64,000 nt of DNA. It comes from Patiria miniata. Its lineage: Eukaryota; Echinodermata; Asteroidea; Valvatida; Asterinidae. The notes under the pieces were generated by a model. That model searched no databases and had not been told where the DNA came from. It saw only the letters and a list, made by a program, of their open reading frames with translations. This document shows positions 21,767-33,708 of this stretch, piece by piece (position 1 is the first letter of the stretch; each line of letters begins with the position of its first letter). The DNA is taken from contig NW_024037059.1 in NCBI RefSeq assembly GCF_015706575.1, positions 29,956,129 through 30,020,128 of the forward strand, given 5' to 3'. Made by a program: the position numbers and the translations under genes.

Positions 21767-21849
21767 ATTTCAAGTGTGACCTAATCAAAACGGAACAAAC
21801 CTCCGTGTCTCAAAAAGTTCAAAATTATAACAAACAGGTGATTGCCCAA

Positions 21850-22712
21850 TAGGGCTGTGCATCGGAACTGGGTACCCGAGTACCTGACCGTTAATGTCAG
21901 GAACTGGTTCCAGATCATGGAATCAACTTTGCAAATTACTTGGTAACTTCTCAGTCAATGAAAAAGGAGTGTTTCAAATGTCACTGGGAAAATTTCAAAA
22001 TAAAAAAAAACAGGATACATGGAAAACCAAACCCAATTTCACATTTTGTGATGCTTGCAAAAGTTGCAGTTTTCACCACGTAGCTAAAGAGCCCACTGTA
22101 TACACCCTATATAGCCTATAATGCAGCACTGATAAGGTGTAGTACTATCATGCGGACCTTTATGAACAATCTGAATTTCTTTAACGGGTACCCAGGTACC
22201 CATATTTTTTTCAAATGGGTACCCATATTTTTTCAACTAGGGTACCCAGTTCCTGTATTACCCATAAGTGCACACCCCGATGCCCCAAATTAATGTCAGG
22301 AACCGGTTCCAGATTATGGAATCAAGTATCCGTAACCAACTTTGCAAATTACTTAACTTATCAGTCAATGAAAAAGAAATGTTTTGAATGTCAGTGGGAA
22401 AATTTCAAATGAACAACAGGATACATTGCATTTGAATCCAATTTCACGTTTTATGATGCTTGCGAAAGTTGTAGTTTTCACCACATAGCTAAAGAGCTCA
22501 CTGTATGCACCCTATCTATATTGCCACACCAATGTGGTAGTATTATCATGCAGACCTTTATGAACAATCTGAACAGCAACTTCCCAGATTTGAATTTTTG
22601 GCCTGGGTTTCTTTAACAGGTACCCAGGTTCCCATATTTTTTTTCAAATGGGTACCCATATTTTTTCAATTAGGGTACCCAGTTCCTGTACTACCCATAA
22701 GTGCACACCCCT
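21850..22712. mobile_element. GGTACCC-rich MITE, tandem pair upstream of TRIM B
   Basis: Two consecutive copies (about 21850-22270 and 22272-22712). Each contains GGAACYGGTTCCAGATYATGG and ends with a GGGTACCCAGTTCCTGTA-type block and GTGCACACCCC. Units A, C and D have one copy. Confidence 0.6.
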
Positions 22713-23159
22713 ATGCCCCAACCCATCTCTTTTACGGCACGTCAGCCTGGGATACATTTGTATTGACACCGACTATTATTGACTGCATGCTAACTCATTG
22801 GGAGTTACAAATAAACAGCGGCCGTTTACTGTTTTTCAATACTCGGATATATGGCCGATAACTTTATGCAGAAATAACAAGATGGGAGTAGACCTTAATG
22901 AAAAGGACCAATGACATATATATAGACTCAGATTTCAGATTTCAATTCAGAAAAGAGAATTCGGTGTTTTTTCTCTCAAAGCATCATGTTTAAAACAAAC
23001 GTTGGTGGGAAGGAATGCTAAACATTTGTGAGAATCTCATGCATTATTTTCCTGATTGGCCTGTAGGCTATATTTAACATGTTCAAAAACAAAGTGAAGC
23101 ACACGAAAACCAAAAACTCATGTTAAATCCAGCCAAAATGCTGTACGTAATGGACTCAC
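22713..23159. other. Intronic DNA of TRIM B, no gene seen
   Basis: Aligns with 30905-31250 and 39120-39490 and includes the block CATTGGGAGTTACAAATAAACAG, the empty-site context for the fold-back element of unit A. No coding signal. Confidence 0.5.
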
Positions 23160-23225
23160 CTACTTCAACTGGATCAACAGTTAGCTGAAGTTTTCCACCA
23201 CAAACATGATACTTAGATTCCACCA
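23160..23225 (-). other. Candidate 5' non-coding exon of TRIM B
   Basis: Conserved block ending GTTGATCCAGTTGAAGTA, then donor gtgagt on the - strand. The acceptor at 21781 would remove an intron of about 1.4 kb. Confidence 0.4.
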
Positions 23226-23573
23226 AATGTATTTAAAAAGTATGGCAAAACTACCATCAACTAAGTAAGTTGTAAGCCTTAAGCTTAAACGTGTACACCT
23301 CAGGCCTACTTCTTCATGCAATGTATGGTGCAACAACAACTCAACTCCCTTTACTCAACCCGGGAAAATCCAGTTGCTATTTTTGTCACACAAGTTCAAT
23401 ATAGCCCTACATGCGAACAATTCTGTAAATGCTATTGATTATAGTTTACAGTTCAAACAGGCAACCTACCTCTGTCTACGGAAGCACAAAATGGACATTG
23501 CACAAATATCAATACTGCATGCGTTTTTATAACTCCTATACATGTATAATTGTTAAAATGCCTACAAATAGGC

Positions 23574-23697
23574 AGTGGTGCACCCAGGATTTGGCTTTTG
23601 GGGGCTCAGAATGTTTTTTTCTAAAAAATTTGGGCTTTGAGGGTGGCGGACATTTTGATGTTGGTGGCGCCACTTACACCCCTATTATACTACTCGA
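23574..23697. mobile_element. Possible small insertion (AAATAGGC direct repeats)
   Basis: An 8 bp direct repeat aaataggc flanks the segment (23566-23573, 23698-23705). Copy A near 17368 has one aaataggc and no insert. The left end AGTGGTGCACCCAGG is hAT-like, but I see no clear matching right end. Confidence 0.4.
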
Positions 23698-23705
23698 AAA
23701 TAGGC

Positions 23706-24175
23706 CACATACATATCACTAGGGTTAAATCGTAGGACAAAAAAAAGCCCCCCCCCCCCTCCCCCCCGAGGATGTGTTAGTATCCACGACATAAAGCTAA
23801 ATATCAGGAAATATATACCCTTCGTGTTCTGCATGCGTACTATTGGAGTTACTTTACCCGGTTGTAGTAGACAAAATAGCACATTGTGGGGGTGGGTGGC
23901 TTGGCTTTTTGTTAAATCTTGGCCACAAGAATAGCCCATTATTTAAAGAACATCAGAGTCCAGCCACAAATGATCGAAACACAATTAGGGTCATTACCAA
24001 GGTCATTAGCAAAAATAAATAGAAAAACAACCCTTAGTATAAAACCTTGTCGGACTGCCTGTGAAGTTGTTCCTTCTGGAACTGTCATTTTGAACAAAAC
24101 AATAAAAGGGGGCAATTTCCAAAGATACATCAAGTGACACATTTTTTTAAAATTTCCGTTAGTAGTCGGTTTGTA
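23706..24175. other. Upstream flank of TRIM B, no gene seen
   Basis: Shared with 17620-17970, 32300-32720 and 40020-40590. Contains a C-run at 23749-23767. Confidence 0.5.
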
Positions 24176-24177
24176 AA

Positions 24178-24334
24178 TGGGAGACTTTTGAGACGTTGGT
24201 GGCAGCCAACACACCTTTCCTTTTTCCATATTGTTCACGTCATATTGAGCATGCGCGCTTTAGATTTAACATGTCATAAACTATTGAAAAGGACCGGTAT
24301 GTTTGCTGCCACCAATGTCTCAAAAGTCTCCCAT
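24178..24334. mobile_element. MITE with GGGAGACTTTTGAGAC ends, copy 1
   Basis: An inverted repeat of about 30 bp (GGGAGACTTTTGAGACGTTG / CAATGTCTCAAAAGTCTCCC). Present in unit B and unit C (32725-32882) but absent at the same place in units A (17970) and D (40600). Confidence 0.75.
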
Positions 24335-25692
24335 TGGGCAAATCTGTGAATGGGTGCACGCAAGCATTGACTCAACGCACACGCGTGCGTACTTGCTATC
24401 ATTGACACAACGCACACGCGTGCGTACTTGCTATCATTCATCAGTTCAGTGCAGGGTGACCGTTTTAGCCGATTTTTGGCTAACTTTGACAGATTTTTTG
24501 TTAAAAAACGAGTGTGACAGAAAATTTGACAGAATGGATTTTTGGCAGATTTCTGACAGAATTCTGCAAAAATGGTTATTTGACAGAAAAACAGCACATT
24601 TGAACAAAAAGTTTACATTTGTTTTAAAAAGCTTCAATTATGCAATCTTTTCAGACAAACCCTTGCATAATGGGACAGGTTGGCTGGTCTGTGTGCAGTG
24701 GGAACAAAACACACAGCATGCAAAACACATGTGCATACACTGCTGTTGCTAGGTTGGTTGCTACGTGCATAGTATTTCCTCAGCCTTGAATAGTCTTTTT
24801 AGTCATTGCATTGTCTTTTTGGCTGTGTGTAACAGCGAAAAATGGCTCACAAAGAAAAAAATAAAGGAAAAAAAATGATTCAAATTATTAGGTCCCAATT
24901 TACTTTTAGAAACTGGGACAAAGAAGAAATGCAATCAAGGAAACAAAATAAACTTCTCAAAAATCTAATTTGGTCAATAAAAAATTCTTCACATGCAAAA
25001 AACAATTTAAACTCTTAAATAAAACAGACAATTTTTCTCAAATACTTCAAAAGAAATCTCAACCTGGATCAAACAATGAATACAAAAACTCCAAAAGCAA
25101 TTTGCCAAGGAGAAAAATAAACACTTGGATAGAATTTTAGGAGAATAAGAGAAAAAACTAAGGTGTAAAAAAAAACCAATGAAAGGACAAGCAAACAAAC
25201 CCAAGTAGGGAAACCACTCTCCAGGTAGGAGGAAAATAAAAGACTAAAATGTTAACTTGTCTCTCTGCTGGTCTGCTGAACTAAATTAAATGAGGCTAAA
25301 GTAAACAAACAGGGGGACACACTACCAAGAAAGGGGGGGGGGGACCATTTAAACTTCGACTAAAATGATTTTCTTTTCTAACGGGGGGGGGGGGGGGGGG
25401 GGGGGCTACTCCTATTTATTACACTATGAAAAATCCCAAGTACAACTTGGCCCTGCCACATGTGCACGTGGCAAGACAGTAAAAATAGTGAATGCCAGAG
25501 ACGTAATCTGTGGGTGAGATATAAGACATTTTGAAACCTTGGGTCGATTAACATTGAGCACCTTCAATCTGTATTTAAAAACATACAGACAATATTTTCC
25601 TTATTGAGTGAAGGTGGACACATCCGATGGATGCTTTAAGATTTTGAAAAAATGTGGGTAAATACAAAAAGAGTTTACCAAGACTAACTAGG
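24335..25692. other. Connector between TRIM B and C
   Basis: From about 24450 the unit's right end is replaced by GACAG-rich DNA (TTTGACAGA repeats, 24488-24590). Cyclase-intron connector follows from about 24700. A G-run of 23 is at 25383-25405. No gene is recognised. Confidence 0.5.
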
Positions 25693-25730
25693 TTAAAGGA
25701 AGAGTAGATCATTTGCAGCTATCCAAAAAG
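25693..25730. repeat. TTAA plus left inverted end of TRIM unit C
   Basis: TTAA (25693-25696) then AGGAAGAGTAGATCATTTGC and AGCTATCCAAAAAGTAACTG. The same end is at 34811 (unit D) and, inverted, at 59086-59127 in the small element. Confidence 0.7.
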
Positions 25731-27590
25731 TAACTGACAAAATTATATTTTATGCATACTTGGTTTGAAGATAGTAATGGCAATAACTCATCATGGGAAA
25801 AACCAGTTGCTATTTTAATCTCACTGTACACGACCGGTACGTACATGTACACTTTTATGTACATATCATTATGTAGGCTGTAAGCCAACGTCATGTACAC
25901 TTTTCCAGTACAAACAATACAAACGCTATTGATTCAAGTTTAGAGTTCAATGAGGCAGTCTGTCTGTGTTTACTACGGAAGCACAACACAGACATTGCAC
26001 AAATGATTTGTGTGATAGGTCGACGGTTTGTGACCCAAGGAATTAACAAAACATGCAAAATGTACAAAGCTTTGAAGTGAATATTTACATAGTCAAATGC
26101 CATTGTGTTTCATATATAGTGTACTTTTACAAAAAAAAGTGAAAAACGCTTCATTAAGATTTAAGACATTTCATATTAACTATAAAGTTATGGACTTTTT
26201 TATTATTATAACATTACGTACAGTGATGATCATATTTTACAACATTGCAGTAGTAAAATCAATTTTGTGAATTGAATGTCAAATTTAAGAAGTTACGGTC
26301 CCTTCAATCTTAAAATAGTTTGTCAGCAAAAACTGTTATACGGTTCAAGAAACATTCAACGCTTTTTCTCTTTCTCCACTGTTTACAATTGGATTTCTCT
26401 TTTCGACATTACTGGACAGTACACCATAGGCCTAATCACACATTTGTGGGGACCGAAAACGCTGTGAGGACAGCAGAAAGTCCCCATAACGTCCTTATTT
26501 GCCGAACAATAAAAAACTTCCCCATAACGCAGTGTTGGCCAACGCACATGCCGAAATACGTTGAGGGAGCTTAACTTTAACACACCAACGTTACTAGTTA
26601 ATTTGATTTCAAATGGGTTTTACAATCTGGGTAAAAATGATAATTTCAGGAATGTAGCAGATGTAAATAGCGCTGGTTCAGCTACTACAGGTAATTTTTT
26701 TTTACAGGTAATGTTCTGCTGGGCCTGCATTACAATAAGTAAATTGCCATCCTCCATACAAAAGACCAGCATTGAAATACAGGCTGTATTCACACACAGA
26801 TGGGACTAGGTTAATGCATACAACCTCTACTTACTGAAACCACAACTCCTAAAAGAAACGGGTACTGAACATAGTAACTGTACCCAATGTAAATTAAGTA
26901 TGTCTGCTTGCTGTAGAAACCAAATATTTCAGGTCATGGAAACATTTTATGTAGGTACCCATCAAATTGAAAAAGCGACAACTTTTGCACTTCGGCACAC
27001 TGACTCTGTCAGACATCCATTAACAATACATGCTTTTGAGGCGCCGAGTCGCTCAGCCAGATGGCATACGGGGCGGTCTATTTGCCTGTCACTCACAAAA
27101 ATTATTCATAAAGTAACTGCACAGCTAGTTGCTGTCAACTCTAGTGAATAATCAAACCAAATTTGAATGAAATTCTCAAAATTTTACTGTATGTACCTAT
27201 GCAATATTCATAAACCATTAATCAATCTGAAGGGTTGATCGACTGTATTTTGGATTGTGATTAGGCGGTGGTTCGCGTGTGCAACTCGCCGCTAGCTAGC
27301 TCTTCTCGCACAGTACTGCGTGCCGATTGGCTAATATGTCATTTGTTTACTGCGTATGCACGCGGTTAAATCAGGTCGCCGCGTGATTGCTAAATGGTTA
27401 TTCATTACTTCCTGAGCCACTGCGCGCTGTCATTTGCTGTATGTAAATGAATTGTTAACATCATAGCTCATTAAAGTTTGTCACCTAGCCTGTACGGACT
27501 TATTGTAATGTGTAAGGCAAATCATTGGATGCAGGTTAGCTCCGATTCAAGTACAGCGGTTAGTTTTTCGGAGGGCCATGATCATGCAAA
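25731..27590. other. 3' flank of TRIM C
   Basis: Aligns throughout with 34850-36666 of unit D, including the GGGGACCGAAAACGC repeat at 26446-26530. No other gene is recognised. Confidence 0.6.
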
Positions 27591-29510
27591 TCACATCCGT
27601 TCAAAGATCTTAACGGAGTGTCGGTCACCGACAACTACGTCACCAGCGGGGGTGAACGCCATTCCTAAGGGATTGTACAACCCTTGAGCTACTGTTGCTA
27701 CGAATGCACCATTTGAATCATATCGCTGCACTTCAGCGCCTCCCATTTTGACAGAATGAACAGAGACATAGATGGTCTCATCATCATCACACAGGACACC
27801 AGCTGGCTTAGCAGCTTTGCCATTGATGAATGTCTTGACCCTGAACATCTCCTTGCCTTTAAAGTTAACACACAGCAAACTTTGGCCCTCAAAGTTTGTG
27901 AAGACTAAACAGCCGAAATTGCTTATTGCCAAGTCATAGTCAAGCATGTTATTCGAGATGCTTGAAATCAACGATCCGTCCAGGCTGTGGACACTGATGA
28001 CCTTTCTCCCCTCGTCAGCGACTGCTACTCGTTGACTGTCAATAGCAATACCACGGAGGTCACTCTCTGATTGCACATCGGCATCATCAGCCGAAGGTGT
28101 AAACTCGCGAACAAACTGGAGCTCATTGTCAAAAACCTTCACTTTCTTTTTGTCCGTGACGATAAGCAGATCATCATGGGTCACAGCAAGGCCAAAAGGA
28201 GCTTCCAACTGATGCCTAGCATCTCCTTTAGCAACCGATGTTTTATACCTCCCAGTTGAGCTAAACAACGATAACCGTTTCAAACGTGTGTCAATTACTA
28301 CGATGTCCCCATTTCTGAAACATGCAACAGCCCTGGCGAAGTCGAATTCGTCGTCACCAGTACCTTCTTTGCCGAACTCTTCCTTGAACTGCCATTTTTC
28401 GCTGACACAGACCTCCCCAAGATCTGCATCACTCACAATGTCGTGACATCTGACACCGATGAACGACGGACCATGACTCGCCAGTTCGAACTTGAGCTCC
28501 TTCTGGAATTCCAAGTTGTGCATCACCTTTGTCTTGAGCTCCAAAAGCTCAATATCATCAGCTTGACTCATCAAGTCATTTACTGCCGTGATGGTCTGAT
28601 TTGCGCGTTCCATCTGTTCATGGTTGTGCGTGAGCGCCTCTTCGTACTCACTGTCTCTCTCCTGACCGATTTTGTTGACCTTGTCGGTGAGGAGCTTTGC
28701 TTTGTTTCTGATTTTAGTGATCTCTGCCTCCGCTTTTGCATCAATATCACTATGAGCCTGAGCCAGTTTCTTTTGCAATCTATTTCGTGCATGTTCGATT
28801 GACTTTTCAGTAGATTTGAAGTGCTGCCTGCTCTTCTCGAACTTCTGCAGTATGTTACCGACCTCACTGCGGAAGGACCTGATCAGGTCATCAATCTTTA
28901 GGAAATTGTGCTCTGCCGACCGATGATCCAATGCGGCACACATTGAGCAGATTAAGGTGTTGCATGTGTCACAGAAGAAACACAACTTCTGGTCAGTGTG
29001 GATCATACACATTCGGGTGATGGGTTTGCTATGCTCTGCTGGAGGCATTTTAGATTCCTGCCAATCTCCCAATAAAATGATTTGGTGGTCTCTGGTGGAC
29101 TTGACCCTCTCATGAGCTTTCCGGCATTTCTGGCAGAGGTTATCACTACAATCAAGACACCTCCAAGTGGCCTCCGTGCCTTCTCCACAGTCACAAGTGG
29201 CGGTAGTTGCCGATGCTTCCCCTAATACTGCCTCCTGTTGTTTGACCTCATCGACAAGAGAACTAAGAAAGAAAGATGAAGAAAGACTCTGCAATCCTCC
29301 ACCAGGAACTTGCGTCTCTCTCCTGCAGACTGGACATGTTATCTTTTCTGCCTCTGGCTTCTGTTTGCTCATCATCTCTTCCAGACACTTCAGGCAGAAG
29401 CTGTGCAGACAGTCCAGCATCTTGGGATCCTTGAAAAGACAGCAACAGATCGGACATTCCAGATGCCCCTGGCTGATCTTCCACACAGTTTTGGCTGCAG
29501 CCTCCGCCAT
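27591..29510 (-). CDS. TRIM-NHL E3 ubiquitin ligase-like protein C
   Basis: A frame of 639 residues, sharing the TVWKIS N-terminus with B. The RING is complete (CPIC, CLH, CLKC, CPVC). In the first B-box-like module the segment KHTKEH of A and B reads KSTRDH, removing one histidine, which D also lacks. The second module is intact (CMIH, CDTC, CSMC, H, H). Coiled coil and propeller are full length, ending KIFERM. The propeller carries many private changes, for example VIDTRLKRLSLF and GDRHSVKIFE. Acceptor and start context match the other copies. It is probably a working gene; the B-box change might weaken one zinc site or be harmless. Confidence 0.9.
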   Translation of the reverse strand: MAEAAAKTVWKISQGHLECPICCCLFKDPKMLDCLHSFCLKCLEEMMSKQKPEAEKITCPVCRRETQVPGGGLQSLSSSFFLSSLVDEVKQQEAVLGEASATTATCDCGEGTEATWRCLDCSDNLCQKCRKAHERVKSTRDHQIILLGDWQESKMPPAEHSKPITRMCMIHTDQKLCFFCDTCNTLICSMCAALDHRSAEHNFLKIDDLIRSFRSEVGNILQKFEKSRQHFKSTEKSIEHARNRLQKKLAQAHSDIDAKAEAEITKIRNKAKLLTDKVNKIGQERDSEYEEALTHNHEQMERANQTITAVNDLMSQADDIELLELKTKVMHNLEFQKELKFELASHGPSFIGVRCHDIVSDADLGEVCVSEKWQFKEEFGKEGTGDDEFDFARAVACFRNGDIVVIDTRLKRLSLFSSTGRYKTSVAKGDARHQLEAPFGLAVTHDDLLIVTDKKKVKVFDNELQFVREFTPSADDADVQSESDLRGIAIDSQRVAVADEGRKVISVHSLDGSLISSISNNMLDYDLAISNFGCLVFTNFEGQSLLCVNFKGKEMFRVKTFINGKAAKPAGVLCDDDETIYVSVHSVKMGGAEVQRYDSNGAFVATVAQGLYNPLGMAFTPAGDVVVGDRHSVKIFERM

Positions 29511-29597
29511 AATTGAAGTGTGACCTAATCAAAACAGAACAAACCTCCATGTCTGAATAAGTTCAAAATTATAACAAATAGGTGATTGCCCATTTAA

Positions 29598-30035
29598 GGG
29601 CTGTGCATCGGAACTGGTTACCCGAGTAGCCGACCGTTAATATCAGGAACCGGTTCCAGATTATGGAATCGAGTATCCGTAACCAACTTTGCAAATTACT
29701 TGGTAACTTCTCAGTCAAGGAAAAAGAAGTGTTTCGAATGTCACTGGGAAAATTTCAAAATATAAAAACAGGATACATGGACAACCAAAACCGATTTCAC
29801 ATTTTATGATGCTTGCGAAAGTTGCAGTTTTCACCACATAGCTAAAGCGCTCACTGTATACACCCTATCTAGCCTATAATTGCCGCACCGATGTGGTAGT
29901 ACTATCATGCGGACCTTTATGAACAATCTGAATTACTTTAACGGGTACCGCGTACCCATATTTTTTCAATAGGGTACCCATATTGTTTTCAATAGGGTAC
30001 CTGGTTTCTGTACTAACCAAGTACACACCCCTATA
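29598..30035. mobile_element. GGTACCC-rich MITE upstream of TRIM C
   Basis: Begins GGGCTGTGCATCGGAAC and ends near CACACCCCTATATGC. Same position as in units A, B and D. Confidence 0.6.
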
Positions 30036-30091
30036 TGCTCCAACCCATCTCTTTTACGGCAAACCAGCCTGGGATACGTACATTTGTATTT

Positions 30092-30905
30092 GGGTTATTC
30101 TATAAATTAGGGGTCCAAAATGGGACATTGCATTAAAAGGGCTCAAAAACTTGAAGTTATTTTAATTATGGTCAATCTTGCTTTTCATAATATGAAATGT
30201 ATTTACTTCCATCAGGATGGTAAAGTGCAAGCCTTTTTAACAGAAAGGAGATCCTCAACAACTTCATGTCATCTGGAATATTAAAAACATTAGGCTTTAC
30301 ACGTAACTGGGACACCACAGAACACCATGTTACATGTGGTGTGATATTATTTCAACATTACAAATGGTCATATATTTTTTGTTTCTTATCATTGTTGTCT
30401 TTTTTTTTGTATCCTTGTATTTAATGGACCGAATTTTTAAATACCAAGGAATAGTAAACAGTGTAACCGTGCAAGACACTTCACACAGCAGAATTGGTTC
30501 ACACGTAACAGGGACAACGGGGGACACCAAATGTTACATGTGAAACCATAATATTGGGGAGCACCATATCACATCTTAACACATTTATTTCTTTAAAAAT
30601 TGTATCTCATGTTGAAATTGAGTTAGTACTATCCATCATTTTGACCTAAAATTGCATAGTTCACCTTTTAAGGAGGCAAAAATGAAAATTTTAGGCAAAA
30701 AATGTGAGAATTTTCAGCTTATTTTTAATCAAACAGGAACTAAATGGGATCAAGATAACAAATTTGTTTTATTAGGTTTTATCAATGCAACTTTTATTGG
30801 AGTTTGTTACACATCAAGAATCATTAACTTTAATACATTTCCTACTTAGTTATAAAACAAAAAAGTCAAATTTTCCTATTGGACCCCTAACTTACAAAAT
30901 GACCC
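30092..30905. mobile_element. DNA transposon fragment with ATTT duplication
   Basis: The ends GGGTTATTCTATAAATTAGG and CCTAACTTACAAAATGACCC are inverted repeats, and TTGGACCCCTAA / TTAGGGGTCCAA extends the pairing. ATTT flanks both sides (30088-30091, 30906-30909). The site in unit A (GTATTTACACTG, about 15774) has one copy. The inside has direct repeats of GGGACAMC...TGTTACATGTG but no clear transposase. A 4 bp duplication fits several superfamilies; I do not assign one. Confidence 0.7.
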
Positions 30906-31257
30906 ATTTACACTGATTAATTGACTGCACACTAACTCATTGGGAGTTACAAGTTAACAGCGGCTGTTTACTGTTCTTCAATACTCAGATATATGGCCGA
31001 TATCTTTATGCGGAAATAATAAAAAGGGAGTAGCCCCAAATGTAAAAAGGATTTCAGACTTCAATTCAGAAAAGAGAATTCTATATATTTCAAAAGCATC
31101 ATGTTTATAACAAACATACCTATGCGCATCATATGCACTGAAATGCTAAACATTCGTGCAAATCTCATGCAAAATTTTCCTGGTAGGCCTATAGGCTACA
31201 TTTGACATGTTCAAAAACAAAGCAAAACACATGAAAAGAAACGCTTCATGTAAAATC

Positions 31258-31763
31258 CAGTGTTGTAGTCGAGTGCATTTTTGCGAGTATCAAGTACTGC
31301 CGAGTACTTAGGTTACCGAGTACGGGTATTTGTACTTCAGAGTACAAGGACAGGGCTTCGAGTACGAGTACTTGTACTTCCGTTTCCGTGTACGAGTTAG
31401 AGTATGAGCCTAACTTGTACTTCCGAGTATGAGTACGAGTGCTTCTTTTGCAGAATACAGCCATACGACGAATGGTTTAATGTGTGTATAATTGGCCCAG
31501 GCCCAGTCAGACCGATAAAATAAGGCCGTAGTAAATCAAGCTTTACCATTTGTTTCGAGTACTGCTATTTGAGTATGAGTACTTTGATGATCGAGTACAA
31601 TTTTGACATATTGAGCGCGAGTACTTTGCTGCCCAATACGAGTACCTTCATTTTGGGTACGAGTACTTTGATATTTGAGTACGAGTTCGAGTACCAGCAC
31701 TCTAAAAAAAAGTACTTGAGTAGTACTTGAGTACGAGTATCGAGTACAAGTACTACAACACTG
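31258..31763. mobile_element. hAT-type element with GAGTAC array, complete
   Basis: The ends CAGTGTTGTAGTCGAGT and GTACTACAACACTG have a perfect 8 bp duplication gtaaaatc (31250-31257, 31764-31771). The interior is largely degenerate GAGTAC/GTACTTG repeats. It sits just beyond the donor of the TRIM C non-coding exon. Confidence 0.88.
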
Positions 31764-31801
31764 GTAAAATCCAGCCAAAATGCTGTATGTAATGAACTCA
31801 C

Positions 31802-31865
31802 CTACTTCAACTGGATCAACAGTTAGCCAAAGTTTTCCACCACAAACACGATACTTCCACCAAAT
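31802..31865 (-). other. Candidate 5' non-coding exon of TRIM C
   Basis: Block ending GTTGATCCAGTTGAAGTA, then donor gtgagt on the - strand. The intron to the acceptor at 29525 would be about 2.3 kb, lengthened by the insertions at 30092 and 31258. Confidence 0.4.
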
Positions 31866-32724
31866 GTTAAAAAATAGTACGGCAAAACTACCATCAACTT
31901 TTTGTAAGCCTTAGGCTTATACGTGTACATATCAGGCCTTCTTCGTCATGCTATGAATGGTGAAACAATAGCTTCACTCCTTTACTCAAAACTGGAAAAA
32001 CCAGTTGCTATTTTTGTCACACAAGTACCATAAAATTACCAACACTATGATAATGATCTTTATTCAAGTTCAATATAGGCCTATAAAGTTTACAGTTCAA
32101 ACAGGCAACCTACATCTGTCTACGTAAGCACAAAATAGACATTGCACAAATATCACCACTGCATGCGTTTTATTTTACTCCTTATTCATATATACATGTA
32201 TTTATGTTAAGATGCCTACGAATACGATTTTATACTTTGAAAGATATGAAAATGGAAAAAGGAGGGTTAAAAATAAGAACTGAGGAGGAGAATATATTAA
32301 AGTATCTACGATATCAAGTAAAAAATCTGGAAAATATACCCCACGTACGTTTTACACATGCGTACTATTGAAGTGACTGTTACAGGCTGTCATAGAAAAA
32401 ATAGCACATGGTTGGGGTAATTAAGGTGGCTTGGCTTTTTGTTAAATCTTAGCCACAAGAATAGCACATTATTTAAAGGACATCATAGTCCAGCCACAAA
32501 TGATCGAGAAGTTCCTACTTTAGATTTAACATGACGTAAACTATTGCAAACTATTTTACAGCAAAAATATAAATAGAAAAGCAACCCTTAGTACAGCTGG
32601 TCGGACTGCCTGTGAAATTATTCTTTCAAACTGTCATTTTGAACAAAACAATAAGAGGCGACTATTTCCAAAGATACGTCAAGTGACACATTTTTTGGAA
32701 ATTTCTGTTAGTAGTTGGTTTGTA

Positions 32725-32882
32725 ATGGGGGACTTTTGAGACATTGGTGGCAGCCAACACATCCATCCTTTTTCCATATTGTTCACGTCATATTGAGCAT
32801 GCGCGCTTTAGATTTAACATGACGTAAACTATTGAAAAGCCGGTATATGTTTGCTGCCACCAACATCTTAAAAGTCTCCCAT
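32725..32882. mobile_element. MITE with GGGAGACTTTTGAGAC ends, copy 2
   Basis: Same element and same position within the unit as 24178-24334, with a few differences in the ends. Confidence 0.75.
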
Positions 32883-33708
32883 TGGACAAATCTGTGAATG
32901 GGTGCGTGCAAGCATTGACACATTGCACACGCGTGTACATTTGCCATCATTCATCGGTTCAGTGCGTGACATTGCATAACTGCAATCAGCTGAATGAGAA
33001 TGTCTCGGATGCTGATTTTGGGTGCTATTAAAAATATGCCATGGCAACTTTTGAATGGAAATAGAGATCCTAGAAATAGAACATTGTTTCCCCTGAATAC
33101 AAAGCATTCACAGAGCTAAATCTTCATCAGGTTAGTTGTTAAGCACTCATCTTAAGATTTTGAGTACTTTTGTTGCTTCAAATGGGAAAAATGCTCAAAC
33201 GACTGGTTGGTGTGGTAAAACTAGCCTCCTGAGATGTTCCATGCAGCGTTCTTTATTCCTGAGGTGACACCCAGAGAATTGAATGCTCCATGGATCACCG
33301 AGGGAGGCTAGTTACTACACTACAAGTTTAAAGCAGTCAATGTTTGTTTGATAATGCCCCACCCACAGATTCTGCTTGTTTTTGAAAGATGACTGATTAA
33401 TTTAACTGAAATCTCATAAAAATGTACTTCTATTTCTGTATGAAAGTGATTAAAAATTGCACTTTTCTAAAGTACCCCTTCGTGAAATGTTTGAACCTAA
33501 CTTTGAAGCGCGTGGAAACAAAACGCGCAACATGCAAAACACATGTGCATGTTCATATACTGCTGTTGCTATGTTGGTTGATACATGTATAGTGCTTTGT
33601 CAGCCTTGAGTAGTCTTTTTAGTCGTTGTATTGTCTTTTTGGCTGTGTTCTGGCGAAAAATGGCTTACTACAAAAAAATCCTGGTTCACATAATCATGGT
33701 CACGATTT
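32883..33708. repeat. Right-end segment of unit C and connector
   Basis: The unit's right end runs to about 33205 (AAATGCTCAAACGAC), then the connector with the TGTGGTAAAACTAGCCTCC inverted repeat. No gene is seen. Confidence 0.55.
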
